Source: Vitellaria paradoxa
Taxonomy: Eukaryota > Streptophyta > Magnoliopsida > Ericales > Sapotaceae
Assembly (NCBI GenBank): GCA_019916065.1
Contig: CM034244.1
Location: 22,684,471-22,748,470 of the forward strand
Reading direction: 5' to 3'
Length of the DNA: 64,000 nucleotides
In this document: positions 10,327-21,612 of the stretch, one piece after another
Position numbering within the stretch: position 1 is the stretch's first letter
Layout: each line of letters begins with the position of its first letter
Position numbers and translations under genes: made by a program
The notes under the pieces: generated by a model
What the model saw: the letters and a program-made list of their open reading frames with translations, nothing else
The model's database searches: none
Told to the model about the DNA's origin: nothing

Positions 10327-11633
10327 CACTTTTGTTCTCATTTCATTTGTACACAGTAGATTAGCTTTTTCATTTTCTTATTTTCATAGTTCTTTTTAAT
10401 TTGATTCTTTTCCTTTATTTTCTTTTCTTTTATTTTTATTTCTTCTTTCGTACTAACCCTTTTTCTTGTCTTATTTTCATTTCAATTTATGTCTAACCTT
10501 TTCTATTGAATAGTTTCTTTTGTTTTCTTCAAATAAGGAAGCTCTTGAGGTAATACCTTTCCTCTCCTTCTTATTTAATCTTACACTTTCAATTTTGGTA
10601 CTCCATTATATATAATTGCTGTTGTTGGGAGTGCTGTAAAATCTAGGTTGGGGGTGTTTTGGGTGATGCCTTAAGGGGCTTGAATAATGGGTGCATGCTT
10701 GGTTTAACTTGTGCTATGTTCTTATCTGTGCCTTTTGTAGCTATTATTTCATGCTCATCATCATGCTCACTTTGCACACTACAGACCCACTTATGCATTA
10801 TAATTTTCACATTGAGGACAATGTTTAGTTGAAGTTGGGGGGTAAAGTTCGCATGATGACACTTTATGCTAAAATTGTCAAATTTTTCAAAATTTGAGCA
10901 TTTTTTTAGCTTAAATACATGAATTTAGCACATTTATACTTACATGTCAACCCTTTTGGTTTGGTCAATGGTGAATTTGAGTGAGAAAGTGATAAGTGAA
11001 TCTTGTTCAAGTATTAATAGGAAACTTAATTCAAGTTGAGTGTGTTATGACCTTGTGCATTTTTCGTGGCTATCATGGAGAAGAGCTTATGTGCGTAGGA
11101 GTAGACTTTATTTGATATTGGTTATTTGAGCATTCTTGGACTAGGTAGAGACTTATACCTCTTAATTGTGAGCTTTTGAGCCTATTATTTCTTTTTCTTG
11201 AGGGGTTGCACATAATCGCAGCTCTTTTGCTCTTCACTTCGGTTTTCAATGCACTAATTGCATCACACACACTTGCATGAGTTTCACTTGGCACATTATG
11301 AGTTGTTGCAAGCTTTGAACATGATGCTAGGCTATCTTTGCTATTGTTGGGCCTTTTTATCCTTCCTTGATATGAAATTAGCCTAGGAACCAACTTGAAG
11401 CCTTTTAATAAAGTGTGTGATATTTATATATATTTTTTTCTTCTCGGCTCCCACCTCATATATTATCCCATAACCTTGTTCACACACTTTTAAGCCTTAC
11501 CCTTACATGTTTTGGGTTGTGAAAAGTGCCTCAATGTCAGTGATGTAAGTGGGGATTGGGAATGGAAACTTTTGAGAGCATATTGAGAGGGAATATTAGG
11601 TGGAGAATTTAGCTTATGTTTATTTCATTATTT

Positions 11634-11741
11634 CAAAAAAAAAAAGAAAAAGAAAAAAAAGGAAAAAAAAAAGAAAAAGAAAAAAAAAGAAAAAAAAGAA
11701 AAAAAAAACAAAAGAAAAAAAAGGAAAAGAAAAAAAAAAAG
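11634..11741. repeat. A/G-rich simple repeat
   Basis: ~108 bases of imperfect (A)nG units. The lysine-rich frame over it is not a gene. Confidence 0.9.
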
Positions 11742-12655
11742 CCTGTCATTCATTTTTGCTTATGTAATTTTGGGACTTGTGCTTTATATTATAATTATTG
11801 AGATTGTCCCATGAGTAGTTTGTAAGTTAGTGAATAAGCTTCTTATTGTAGTTCTTCTTGGGGTTGGAAAGGAAATGGGTAGTTTGGAACTTGTGTGCAC
11901 TTGAACATCTTTATCCCAAGACATGTGCTTTGATTTCCATATCTTCCATTGTTCACCATTACCCTTGGCCAAGTTACAACCAAAACAAAGACCTAGTGGA
12001 TTCTAAGCAAGCAACTCTTGTATTGTGCATGTAGTGGCATTGTGTAGGTTATGTGATGTGATTTTTACATATGCATTGAAACATGGTTAGGAGCTGTCCA
12101 CTTTGAGTTTCATTTTAATTCATTCATATATTATGGAGTTATGTGCAACTAGGATAGCATTTTATGCTAATAGGAATGTGTGAACCCTTGAATGAGTGAA
12201 TTTCTTTCTATGAGTGGAATCCTGTGAGCTTTTGAAGTCAAAACTTAGTTCCAGTTATGCTCTTGAGACCTTGTTGAATGAATGAAACAATTTTGCACAC
12301 ATGCTTCTTCTACTTTAATAGTCCATGCATTTATGCTTAGCACTTGAAAATTACACATGATATTTGGATTTTGTAACTTGTTGAGCTTGAACTTAATTCA
12401 TTTTTTATCTTGATCACTTTTTGACACTTTGAGACCATTCCATAGAATTTTGTGGGTAGATTCACTGCAAACCCTCATGAGACCTTACTCGTCCATTAGG
12501 GGGAACCTAAGGGTTTAAAGGGCTTGCTACACGTAGCTAAGTGTAGCCATGTTTCCAACGAAAAGAGAAATAGGATAGTAGTTGCATCTCATTTTAATAA
12601 AGAACATCATGCATTTCATTTTAATAAAGAGCATTGCTAAGGGACTAGCAATGTT

Positions 12656-12669
12656 CAAGTTGGGGGGTG
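12656..12669 (+). promoter_or_regulatory. Polypurine tract of the TR-GAG element
   Basis: CAAGTTGGGGGGTG directly precedes the 3' LTR at 12670, the expected place for plus-strand priming. Confidence 0.75.
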
Positions 12670-14276
12670 TGATTACACTTGAAAAGTGTAATTACAAACT
12701 CCCTAACTCAACACTTATTCATACATTAAAATAAGTAAAGTTGAAGTTTTAGTGTTATGGTGTTACTTATACTTTTATTATTTTATTTGTAGGAAAAAGG
12801 GCAAGGATGTCGAAGTTTATAGCTATGGAGAGGGCCAAGAAGAGAAAGAAAAAGTCATGGTTCGAACCTCATCTTCGATGGAAAAGACTAGCCCAAAGAC
12901 CCAACCAAGAGAAGGAAAGAAAGCAAAGAAGGAAAAACTAGACGGTCCCCACCGTCACCCAGACGGTCGGGACCACAGAAAGTTCAAAACTTCAGACGGT
13001 CCCGACCCCCTCTCCAGACGGTCGGGACCACCCGTGATTTACAATAGCCGCGTGAAAGCTCCTCTTCTAGGGTTTTGTGGCATCTTTTTAAAGACCCATG
13101 GGATGGCTATGAAAGGAGAAGCCCCTTTTTATTTTTGCACCTTCAATTGAGCGTTAGAATAGAATTTTGAGAGTTTTTAGATTAGGTTTTTAGCTTGCAT
13201 GCGTGGATTCATGGTTTTTATTGGAGCTTTCATCGTCGTCTTTGTAGTGATTCTTCACTTCATCTTTTACATTCGCTTTACGTTGTAAGTTGCACTTTAA
13301 TCTACTTCGTTTTATTTCGATTTGTTTCGTAATATCATGTTTTGCTTGTTTCAATTCTCTTTTCGTATGATTGAATGCTATTTGATTGTTTTTAAGATGC
13401 TTAAAGTAGTTTTAGCGTAAAACCCTAGTTCTTGATTCAACGAATCAAGAAAGGGTAGTTCACGAAAAGCCTTGGGGTGTTCGTATTCCTTTCGCGTAGG
13501 TTGCGAAACCCTTCGCGTAGGCTTCGAGACCCTTCGCGTAGGTTTCGAAACCCTTCGCATAGGTTTCGAAACCCTTCGCATAGGTTTCGAGACCCTTCGC
13601 GTAGGTTGCGAAACCTTTCGCGAAGGAATTTACCTTTCACAAATCTATTTTTTTTTCTATTTCGAAAACATTCGAATACGAAAACCCTTAACCAAATCCG
13701 TGTGAGATCACTGGTATGGATTTTCGTAACCAATCATCAAATACTTTTGAATAGAATTAAAAATTAGATTTTTATTAATATTTTGGCGTTTAATTGAAAG
13801 ACTCTAGGAAACAAAGGTCTTTAACCATATCCGCTTGAGATCACTGGTACTGACCTTTGATTATAACATTTTCAAAACTTTTCAAATTAAACCTTGTTCT
13901 TCAAACAAACACACCCCAAGGCAAAGTAGTGAACTACCCGGACTTGAAAGTTGGATCAAGAACCTTTTTAGTATTATGCTTGTTATTTAATTTAATTTAT
14001 GAGTTGATTTATTCGCTTTAGAATTTAGATTAGATGCTTTGTTTGCATTTTTAAATTAAATTGAATTTCTTTCATTTAGAATCTAAAACAAAAGTTTGAG
14101 TTGCTAAAAAATTAGTTTAAATTAATTTAGGTTCACCTACTAATTAAGAGAACAAGTCTAGAGCTTTTAACAAAGCCCTCCCTGTGGATTCGACCTCAGA
14201 CTCACCGAGTTTTAAAACTACGATTGCCCTCTTGCACTTGAGAGGTAGAACCCGAAACACTTTTTAGGGTCGGTCA
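12670..14276 (+). repeat. 3' LTR of the TR-GAG element
   Basis: 1607 bp, the partner of 6731-8351 with the same TGATTACACTTG start and GGGTCGGTCA end. It differs mainly by one fewer 21-bp minisatellite unit and single-base indels. Confidence 0.93.
13488..13627. repeat. 21-bp minisatellite inside the 3' LTR, 6 full units
   Basis: Same unit as in the 5' LTR but one full copy shorter. The missing unit is one of the GCATAGG/GCGTAGG copies in the middle. Confidence 0.88.
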
Positions 14277-14281
14277 ATATG

Positions 14282-15455
14282 GAAGGTAATGACATATTAT
14301 TCTAGTTTTGTAAATTTTGGGTGTCAACCTATTGAAATCAATTTAATTTATAACTAGTCTTGTTAACTTAGTTGAATGACATGTTGCATGTTATACACTG
14401 CAACTTTTGTTGAGCTAGAAACGTTTTCAAATCTCATTCTTCTTGAGTTGATGCATTAATGTTTGTTGAAGGTGAAATGGGTAAAATGATGGTTTTTAGC
14501 CAATAGTTTTTCATTTTTTTTTTCACAGTTAGTTGTGATATATTGTAATTTCTTGGTATATATATTTATTTAATCATTTCAAGAGTTACTTGAAAAGTTA
14601 GATTCTTGTAACATGTTTATCTGTTATGCAAATGTTTGAACTTTGAAATGTTATCTGCATTGTAGAAACTTGGATAAGTTACATATCCTATGGATAAGTG
14701 AAAATTCAAGTTAGATAATATTATGTTAGTTACCAACTTATTCACTTCAAGCTTTTCTCAAATTTTGTGAATACGGTTTGCAATTCTCTATGAATGAAGG
14801 GTCCTTAAACACATGCAGTAGAACCATTTTCGATCAAGGCATCGAACTTTTTTGGGAAATAATTAGTTTTAATTAGTCGTTGGATTAACATCTTTTTCAT
14901 CATTAGGAAGGTGTCTTCTTCTCTCTTAATATGTATATTTATTTATAAAAATCATATATCTCCTACTCTTACTTTTGGTTCCAGTTTCTCTCAACTTTGG
15001 TCATTTATTTGGTAAGTCCAATTGCTTAGAGTGGGCTGTCTTGTTCATTTGCTAGTGCAATTATAAATTAATAATTTAACTTCATGTTGATTTTGTTAAA
15101 AGGAAATACTCTTCAAATTACGCTAATCCTATATTTCTCTTTTATATGAGAATATAATAACAAAATACTTTAGGAAGATAAGATATTTTTCTATTTGATC
15201 AGTCTATTAAATGTTTGCTGTAATAGAACAAACCTTCATAATGTCATAAGCTAGCACAATATTTGTTGATGTAATCCTTGACTGATTAACTTTTCGTAAT
15301 TATATCGAACATGAAAGGTAGGCTAAGTGCAAATGATATGAAAAAAAATGCTCTTATAGATCTAAAATACCAAGTCACAAGTTTGGCCCAACTATTCCGT
15401 GTCATTTAAAGATTCAATTATAGTAGTATCTAATTTCTGAATTCCAAGTAATCTT
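14282..15455. other. No gene seen; probable upstream intron of the POL2 fragment
   Basis: AT-rich sequence without long frames or recognisable elements. It continues the left flank interrupted at 6730 and precedes the first POL2-like exon. Confidence 0.45.
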
Positions 15456-16894
15456 TACAAAGGACTCAAAAAGGTTTGGAAGGGAAAGTTACAAGAAGCA
15501 AAGGCTAGTGGAAATTCTATAAAGATTCGAGAAGCACAAGTATGATCGCTTCAGCTATCTTGCTTCCATTTTCTTCACATCAGACATTTTAATTCAGTAA
15601 ATTTGTGATGGTTTCTAAACCCCTTCTTTAGTTATAAGTAAAATAGCCTTGCCTATAATGTTTACAGGATATGTAGTAACTTATAATTCTTTACAATTGG
15701 CTCACAAGCGTATGTTGAATTCGTTTTATGGATATGTGATGTGCAAGTGAGTCATATTATTATCTAGTTTCATGATTTTATGTATGATTTTGGTTCACTA
15801 TTATGCTTTGTTATCTAAAAATATATCCTTCACATGGTTTCATTCCAGGGGTGCAAGATGGTGCTCTATGGAAATGGCAAGTGTAGTTATGTATATTGGT
15901 ACAAAGTTCATTTAGAATGCTAGTTTACTAGTTGAGAAAATTGGACAACCACTTGAATTAGAAAAAAATGTTACCTAGTGTGCTTTACTTGGATTATTTC
16001 TAGAGAACTATACATTCAAAACAAAGTGTATCTTTTCTTTTACTAATTCACATAATTGTTTAAACCATTTTTTTTTTGGTAATTATATTGTTTAATCCAT
16101 TGTATATCATAAGTTATAATGTTTATATTATTTTTCTATCTTTTTGTGGTAAATTTCTTTTTGTTTATCAATAATGCTATACAATGTTTCCGAGGCATCA
16201 TCTTAGGTATCACTTTGATTTCAAAGAAATTAACCATTGGTTTGCTTTACATGGTTTATAAGTTGGGACACTGAGATTTTTTTTTTCTTTTTGTGAACCA
16301 TATATTTCAGAGACTCAAAAAGAAGCTGACAACTTCTTATCCTTGTGTTATGCTTAATGTTGATGTTGCAAGGAACAATACAAATGACCAGTACCAGGTC
16401 AGGTGAAAATTAACTTTCTTTTCTAAATTTCTTATTCTCCTCCGTATACATTATCAAGTGTTTGCTTTACTTAAGTTATATTTTTTGACAGTAATGATTT
16501 TTTGATGCATTCTGCCTCCAACTGTTATTCCTTGCAAACATTCACAGGTCCTATTAATAAAACACATATGACACACAATGAATACTCAACTAAATTTGAA
16601 GTTGATGGACCATACAAGATAAATATGATGACCTTACAAGCTATTGTCGAACTATAACTTACTGGATTTTGATTTTAATCTATGTTTATTATTATTTTTT
16701 CTTTTTTCTCGTATTCAAATTGAATATTAGATGCCCTTTCTGGCATGTAGGTGATCATTTTTCCAACTTCTAAGGAAGAAGGAATTTTAATTAAAAAGCA
16801 TTATGCTATTTTTAATGGCGATGGAAACCTTACAAAGCTTAAAGGTTTCGAGACTAAGTTTAGAGATTAGCTGACACTCATTAAAGTTTTCCAG
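15456..16894 (+). pseudogene. DNA polymerase epsilon catalytic subunit fragment (POL2-like), decayed
   Basis: Six exon-like blocks with plausible GT/AG borders: 15456-15539 (YKGLKKVWKGKL...), 15668-15746 (SLQLAHKRMLNSFYGYVM, family-B polymerase motif B region), 15849-16025 (GARWCSMEMAS...), 16311-16397 (SYPCVMLNVDVARNNTNDQY), 16548-16618 (EYSTKFEVDGPYK) and 16751-16894 ([16 protein letters not shown]...). Order and content match the polymerase core of plant POL2, the leading-strand replicase. It is dead: a base is missing after GATATG in the second block, in-frame stops replace conserved residues in the third (at least two) and last blocks, and the conserved LDTDGIW catalytic segment is ruined. 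Upstream and downstream exons are absent. Introns are kept, so it is not a retrocopy. A microinsertion lies in the intron at 16069. Confidence 0.9.
16069..16086 (-). mobile_element. Ultra-short LINE-tail insertion
   Basis: TTTTTTTTTGGTAATTAT (minus: ATAATTACC-A9) between ATTGTTTAAACCAT (16055-16068) and ATTGTTTAATCCAT (16087-16100), a 14-bp duplication with one mismatch. It lies in an intron of the POL2 fragment. Confidence 0.8.
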
Positions 16895-17792
16895 GTATGT
16901 CTATGAAATTCTTTGTTCACGATTTTTAAATACTTTGTTATCCATTTTCTGAGATTTATTAATTTTGGTGTATACATCAATTCAAGTATTGATTTTTTTT
17001 TCAAAGCACGATTCATGCCTTTCTTAGATGCACCTGTCAATCTAAGTTGATTAAGATGATCATTCTTGCTCCCCCTCCATGTATTAGTTATAGTTGATTA
17101 ATTTTTTGATATCCCTTGTGATGAAGGAAATATTGTCCTTCGGTAACACGAGATAGATAGTTGTAATTGCATGGTACTAACTGGGGTTCAAGCAACGAAA
17201 GTTTGGAATTTTGTATGGTACTAGATAGAGTCTTCCTTTCTTCAAAGGTTTGAGTCGTTAAATTTTGTAACCTTTGTAACGTAGTTATGATTTTGTGGTA
17301 AGGGCAAACAAGTATATACAAAATTTATTTATGAGCCTATGTTTTGGAGCAAAATTTTAGCTTTATATTTGTTGTGATTAAGCTATCATGGCATTTTGGT
17401 ATTTTATAATTTACAGACTAACTTCAGTCCTATACATTGCCCCTGCAACTGAAGTAGGGAGTTGCCATATAAGTTCTCCAGTAATCATCCTAATACGTTT
17501 CAATTTCATCCTCATATGAAATTGGAGCTATTCTTTTTTAGGGATATTCTGAAAATGGTTATATTAAAATTTGGTTGATAGGAATTAAAATTATTCTATT
17601 GATGGTGTTCTCTCAACTAGACATGATGGATGTGAAAATGTGCTACCTATCCAGTGAACCATAGCAAGTGAGGGATGCTTGAATCTAAATTCTTCATGCT
17701 TGTTTAATAAAGTTTAAATTGTGTACTATGGAGTATGGACACAAGGCATGAGTATGACATGACATGAATACACTAATATGCTAACACTATAT

Positions 17793-17816
17793 ATATAAAT
17801 TTTTTTTTTTGGTAAT
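17793..17816 (-). mobile_element. Probable ultra-short LINE-tail insertion
   Basis: T-run followed by GGTAAT, between TAACACTATAT at 17782-17792 and at 17817-17827. Five to six extra bases before the T run make the left edge uncertain. Confidence 0.6.
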
Positions 17817-18174
17817 TAACACTATATTTTTTGAACAAATTAGGACACAATATGGCTGGGTCATGTCGACAAATAAATAAATATTCTTATTACAATATGT
17901 ATAAATATCAAAATAATAAAAAATTACTTTACAATGGGAAAAAGGATCCATCTACCTAACCCCATTTAGTTAAAAAAAAAAAAAAAAGAAAGCAGTTTTG
18001 AGTTGAGTTGAGTACATTCTATATAGTGGAAAATTCTTATGAGCACACCTAAAATCTATCTTAGAAAACTTTACGTATAAGTTGCAAATTCAAAAACATG
18101 TTGAATGAAAATTGCAATGACCAGATCATGTGTAAATGTAATTAACCCAAGAAAAATAAGGTTGCTGTCATCCA

Positions 18175-18445
18175 TCCATATTTAGATAATGGCAATGAAA
18201 ACTGTTGTTAGAAATCCATATGTGGATGATGGCAATGAAAAAATACTAGGAGTTTGAATCAAATTATATAACTAGAACATGTTAGCATAGAATTTCTCGT
18301 TTACATGCAAATTATATTTAGGTAATGGTAGTGAAAACTGCTGTTAGAAATCCATATGTAGATGATAGCAATGAAATAATAATAAGAGCTCGAATCAAAT
18401 TATATGACAAGATCATGCTAGGATAGAATTTATTGTTTACATACA
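18175..18445. repeat. Tandem duplication, ~137-bp unit
   Basis: The block beginning TTTAGATAATGGCAATGAAA at 18181 recurs from ~18318 (TTAGGTAATGGTAGTGAAA), sharing GTTAGAAATCCATATG, a GAATCAAATTATAT segment and TTGTTTACAT-like ends. A partial third copy may lie just upstream. Confidence 0.75.
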
Positions 18446-19590
18446 AAAACGGAAGAATGTTACAATTACCTTGTCGAAGGGGAAACAAGTAAGAGGTAAT
18501 GTCTAGAAGGAATAAAATTTACGAAAATCCACTTGACAATCATATTTTTCGAGCCCTAGTACTGATACGCTTATTAATTGGGTCCACGATTGATGGGATT
18601 CTCTACTGGGAGAGGCCACTTTTATATTTCAAACTACATTTTGTGTTTATAGGGTACAACTTCCTTTGTTATTAAGCAAGCACCATATTGCGCTTGTAAA
18701 TCTTATGCACTAATGCACCACAAACATGCACCCATTGACTAATAGTAGAATTACCTCTTATCACATATTCTTGCCTCTATAATTAGTTGATTTATCATTT
18801 ATATTACAGGCAGTGGTTGTAAGTATTGATCCTCGTAGGGTTTACTTGAAGAATCTAGATGACGTAGAGTTCATGGCTGTTAAAGTAAGCAACACTGGTG
18901 AGGAAGACCCATGCATATTCCATTTTATTTGGTTGATTCAGAACTTCTTGCTTACAAGCTTACCATTTTATTGCCAATGTTCATTAAGACTCTTGTTTAC
19001 AGCTAGTAATGTGTCAATTGCTATTCTTATAACTTGTCAATTGTAATTCTCATGCACTAGGAAATTTCTTATTCTAACATCGTAACTATTAGATTGGAAC
19101 ATTCTCTATCACTCTACAAGTTACCTCGTAGATTGGCTTTTTTTTGATAAGTTTTATATTTTTTGATTTTAAATATGAATTCAAGCTTGAGAATCCAGTT
19201 TGATCAGGAATTATTTAGTGGGATTTAAGAATTTTCAATGAAAGAATTGTGATACAAAACCTTGAATTTTCTTTAGAGGTACTCAAGGAGAGAAGTTTGT
19301 TGAGAGAGAGTATTATAGAACTTTAAATCTGAAATGGTTCTGTATATGGTCAAAATTCAAATCTTCAATTGTTGTTGTCGTGTCCTGTCTTACAAAGAAG
19401 AGTTTCTAGTTCTTAGCCAACTAGTAACACAAAAACCTATGCCCAGTAGAGACATAGAGTGCTACAATTTGTATGGAAATAATTGTGACTTGCAGAGATA
19501 TCTAATTTCTTGCATTGCATATCATTTTGTGTGCATCATAAGATTTGATTCAATATAAATCCTATAGCACATCAAGCAATATCAAGCAAT

Positions 19591-19616
19591 TTTTTTTTTT
19601 TTGGTAATTACAATAT
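19591..19616 (-). mobile_element. Ultra-short LINE-tail insertion
   Basis: T12 followed by GGTAATTA and a few bases, between two CAATATCAAGCAAT copies (19577-19590 and 19617-19630). The local sequence is itself repetitive, so the exact edge is uncertain. Confidence 0.72.
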
Positions 19617-19987
19617 CAATATCAAGCAATTTGCATAGATAATGAAGAGAATATATAATGGAAGAATGGATTTAATTTGTTCTATCAACTAACATCAGGC
19701 TAAAAATAAAATGAAAACCTTAAAATCAAACATGAAATGATGTAGGTAGGTTTTGGAGGATCACGACTACATAAAGCAACATCAATTTCAGATTATATGA
19801 AATTACAAATGAGAGAGTAGGAAAGTTATGTTCTTATTTACATAGATTGTTATTTGTCTTCTAAGCTATGATATCCTAGTCATTATCATTTCAAGCAAAA
19901 CATCCCTCGCCCTAACAAACAACCCACCCACCACCACCAAAACTTGGTTTCTTTCTTAAAAATGGGGAAAATAAATAAAAAAAATGA

Positions 19988-20273
19988 AATGAATTCTCGT
20001 ATTCATGATCAAGATTCATTGGATGCTACTTCATTAATGAGGCATGTAGAGTCCACTGTACGTCTTAGAATTGTGTCTTGTAAGCCTTTTCCTAAGACTG
20101 ATGCTAATAGGCACTTAGTGAGTGTGTGGTCCCTTCCATCCACTGTTCTAAGTGATTAATTACTTTATTTCCCTGGATGTCTTGTAGGCTTCGGCCATGT
20201 TCACGAGGGGTATGCCCCTTTAGCCTTGTACATTTCATATTTTTAATTAATGAATTCATTTTACATTTCAAAA
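19988..20273 (+). mobile_element. 5'-truncated LINE, 3' end only (286 bp)
   Basis: Encodes the last ~45 residues of a LINE ORF2 (LRIVSCKPFPKTDANRHLVS...WSLP), matching the C-terminus of the LINE at 23861-25477. A 3' untranslated region with GAGGGGTATGCCCCTTTAGCC and an A-rich end follow. Flanks: AAATAAATAAAAAAAATGA at 19969-19987 and 20274-20292. Confidence 0.8.
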
Positions 20274-20693
20274 AAATAAATAAAAAAAATGAGTTCAATA
20301 TTGATATATATTTTGTATTTTGTTTTAGGTTTAAATAGTGAAGAATATGCCTGGTATTAGTACACAATTAGCCTTCCATGTTTCATGATATTTGTTTCAT
20401 TTATTTTAAATAAATCTCAACTCTAGTCCTTATTCCTGAAGTTAGTGACTCCTGTAATTTTCTTTTAAATATGACTTAGCCTATTGTTATTTTTTAGGAA
20501 AGCTAAAGAAATTACAAGAGAGAAAAAGTAGAGTTGATCAAAGCTAGGCTGAGATGGGGCTTTTGTAGGGGTATTAGGAGTCGCCCTCCTGTTTTGGGCT
20601 TTAATAACATCCTAAGCCCAACGCTAGAATTAATATCAAATCTTAGACTCACGAATGAGTTAGTTAAGGAAATTATTAAATAAAATATATATT

Positions 20694-20987
20694 ATGTTTC
20701 CTAAGGAGGCAAAGATGGCTTTTGAGAGTTGGTGGGGTGCTTCTCATGCCAAAGAAGAAGAAAATTTGGTGTCTTATCCTTGTTTGCTTAAGGTGGATAG
20801 TGATAACAATAGAAGATGTTTTCAAAATACTAAATATCTATTGTTCAAAGTGAAAAGTGCTTTCTTGTCTATTTTGTTCAACTGGCTATCCAGAGCGATT
20901 GATCTGGATATGTATAAGTTTTTGGATTTTTTAGAGCATTTTGAGTCTGAGATGGTTCCTTTAATTAGGGCAGTTTCTTTTAGTTAG
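20694..20987 (+). CDS. Unrecognised open frame, 97 codons
   Basis: Opens after an ATG at 20694 and encodes ~97 residues with SWWGASHAKEEE near the start and FLDFLEHFESEMVPLIRA near the end; the C-terminal half could form amphipathic helices. The preceding ~180 bases also read open in places (20530-20680). I do not recognise the family. It lies in the HISN4 intron and may be another captured or decayed gene piece or part of a repeat. No conserved catalytic motif is visible. Confidence 0.25.
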   Translation: MFPKEAKMAFESWWGASHAKEEENLVSYPCLLKVDSDNNRRCFQNTKYLLFKVKSAFLSILFNWLSRAIDLDMYKFLDFLEHFESEMVPLIRAVSFS

Positions 20988-21419
20988 CTGGCATTTTTTT
21001 GATACTTCCATTAACAAAATTTATTATGTCTTATATATAGAAAATATAATATGAAAAAATCCCCACTTCAACACTAAAAGTAAACTTAATGCATAAAAAA
21101 TAAAATATGTTATGTGTTATCTATGAAATTGAAATAATTTATATTAAAGTTGGATCGGATTTGGACATATTTACTATAAAGCAAAGCCCAGTCTGAAAAA
21201 AATTTTATACCTATATTTTCAGCTAAGCAAGTCCAAAAAGTTGTCTAATCAAGCCTCTTGGTACATCATTAGCTCTAAGTAAGTGGGAAACTTGATGTCC
21301 CTAACTATTAAATTGCTAATAGAACTGCTAAATAGTTAATGGTTTCACATGTGCTCTAAGCATCTCTTATTGAAATATCGGTGAGGTTTGTATGTTTTGG
21401 TAGTTGAGCCTACCTGAAT

Positions 21420-21612
21420 TTTTTTTTTTTTAATAAGTGTAGTGATTTGGATTAATGGGAATGAGATGTACATAATCAAGAGGGGATAGAATTATCTACT
21501 ATAGTCTACACAAAAGCTTGGAATCCGCCAAGTATTACATAGCTTTATACAAAAGCTTGGAATCCCCTTGATGCTAATTTTTAATATAACCTTTTACTCT
21601 AGCTATCAAAAA
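21420..21612 (-). mobile_element. LINE 3' tail fragment
   Basis: Minus-strand 3' end of a LINE: T-run at 21420, then GATTTGGATTAATGGGAATG, the reverse complement of the CCCATTAATCC-type 3' UTR seen in the other LINEs here, and an AATCAAGAGGGGAT block. The upstream (right) end is unclear; it contains a duplicated ACAAAAGCTTGGAATCC. Confidence 0.65.

Larger units (their letters stand above)
10327..12669 (+). other. Non-coding 3' region of the TR-GAG element
   Basis: 2.3 kb without a credible gene. It contains a second polypurine-like site (TTGAAGTTGGGGGGTAAA, ~10831-10848) after AATTTTCACATTGAGGACAA, an arrangement seen internally in Tat-type elements, and a long A/G tract at 11634-11741. Confidence 0.65.
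6731..14276 (+). mobile_element. Gag-only LTR retrotransposon (TR-GAG type), complete
   Basis: A 7.5-kb element with TG...CA termini, flanked by the 5-bp duplication ATATG (6726-6730 and 14277-14281). LTRs are 6731-8351 and 12670-14276. Order: 5' LTR, tRNA-Asp primer site, gag, second frame continuing gag, 2.3 kb of non-coding sequence, purine tract, 3' LTR. No protease, reverse transcriptase, RNase H or integrase is present, so it must use enzymes from another element. The primer site and gag style point to the Athila/Tat side of Ty3/gypsy. The LTRs are nearly identical apart from a repeat-number change and small indels, so the insertion is fairly recent compared with its neighbours. Confidence 0.92.
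16895..18809. other. No gene seen between POL2 and HISN4 fragments
   Basis: AT-rich sequence with no further recognisable exon of either gene. It holds a microinsertion near 17793, an A15 run near 17968 and a tandem duplication at 18175-18445. Confidence 0.5.

Noticed and set aside
11616..11801. Lysine-rich small protein
   Set aside because: Translation of an A/G simple repeat.
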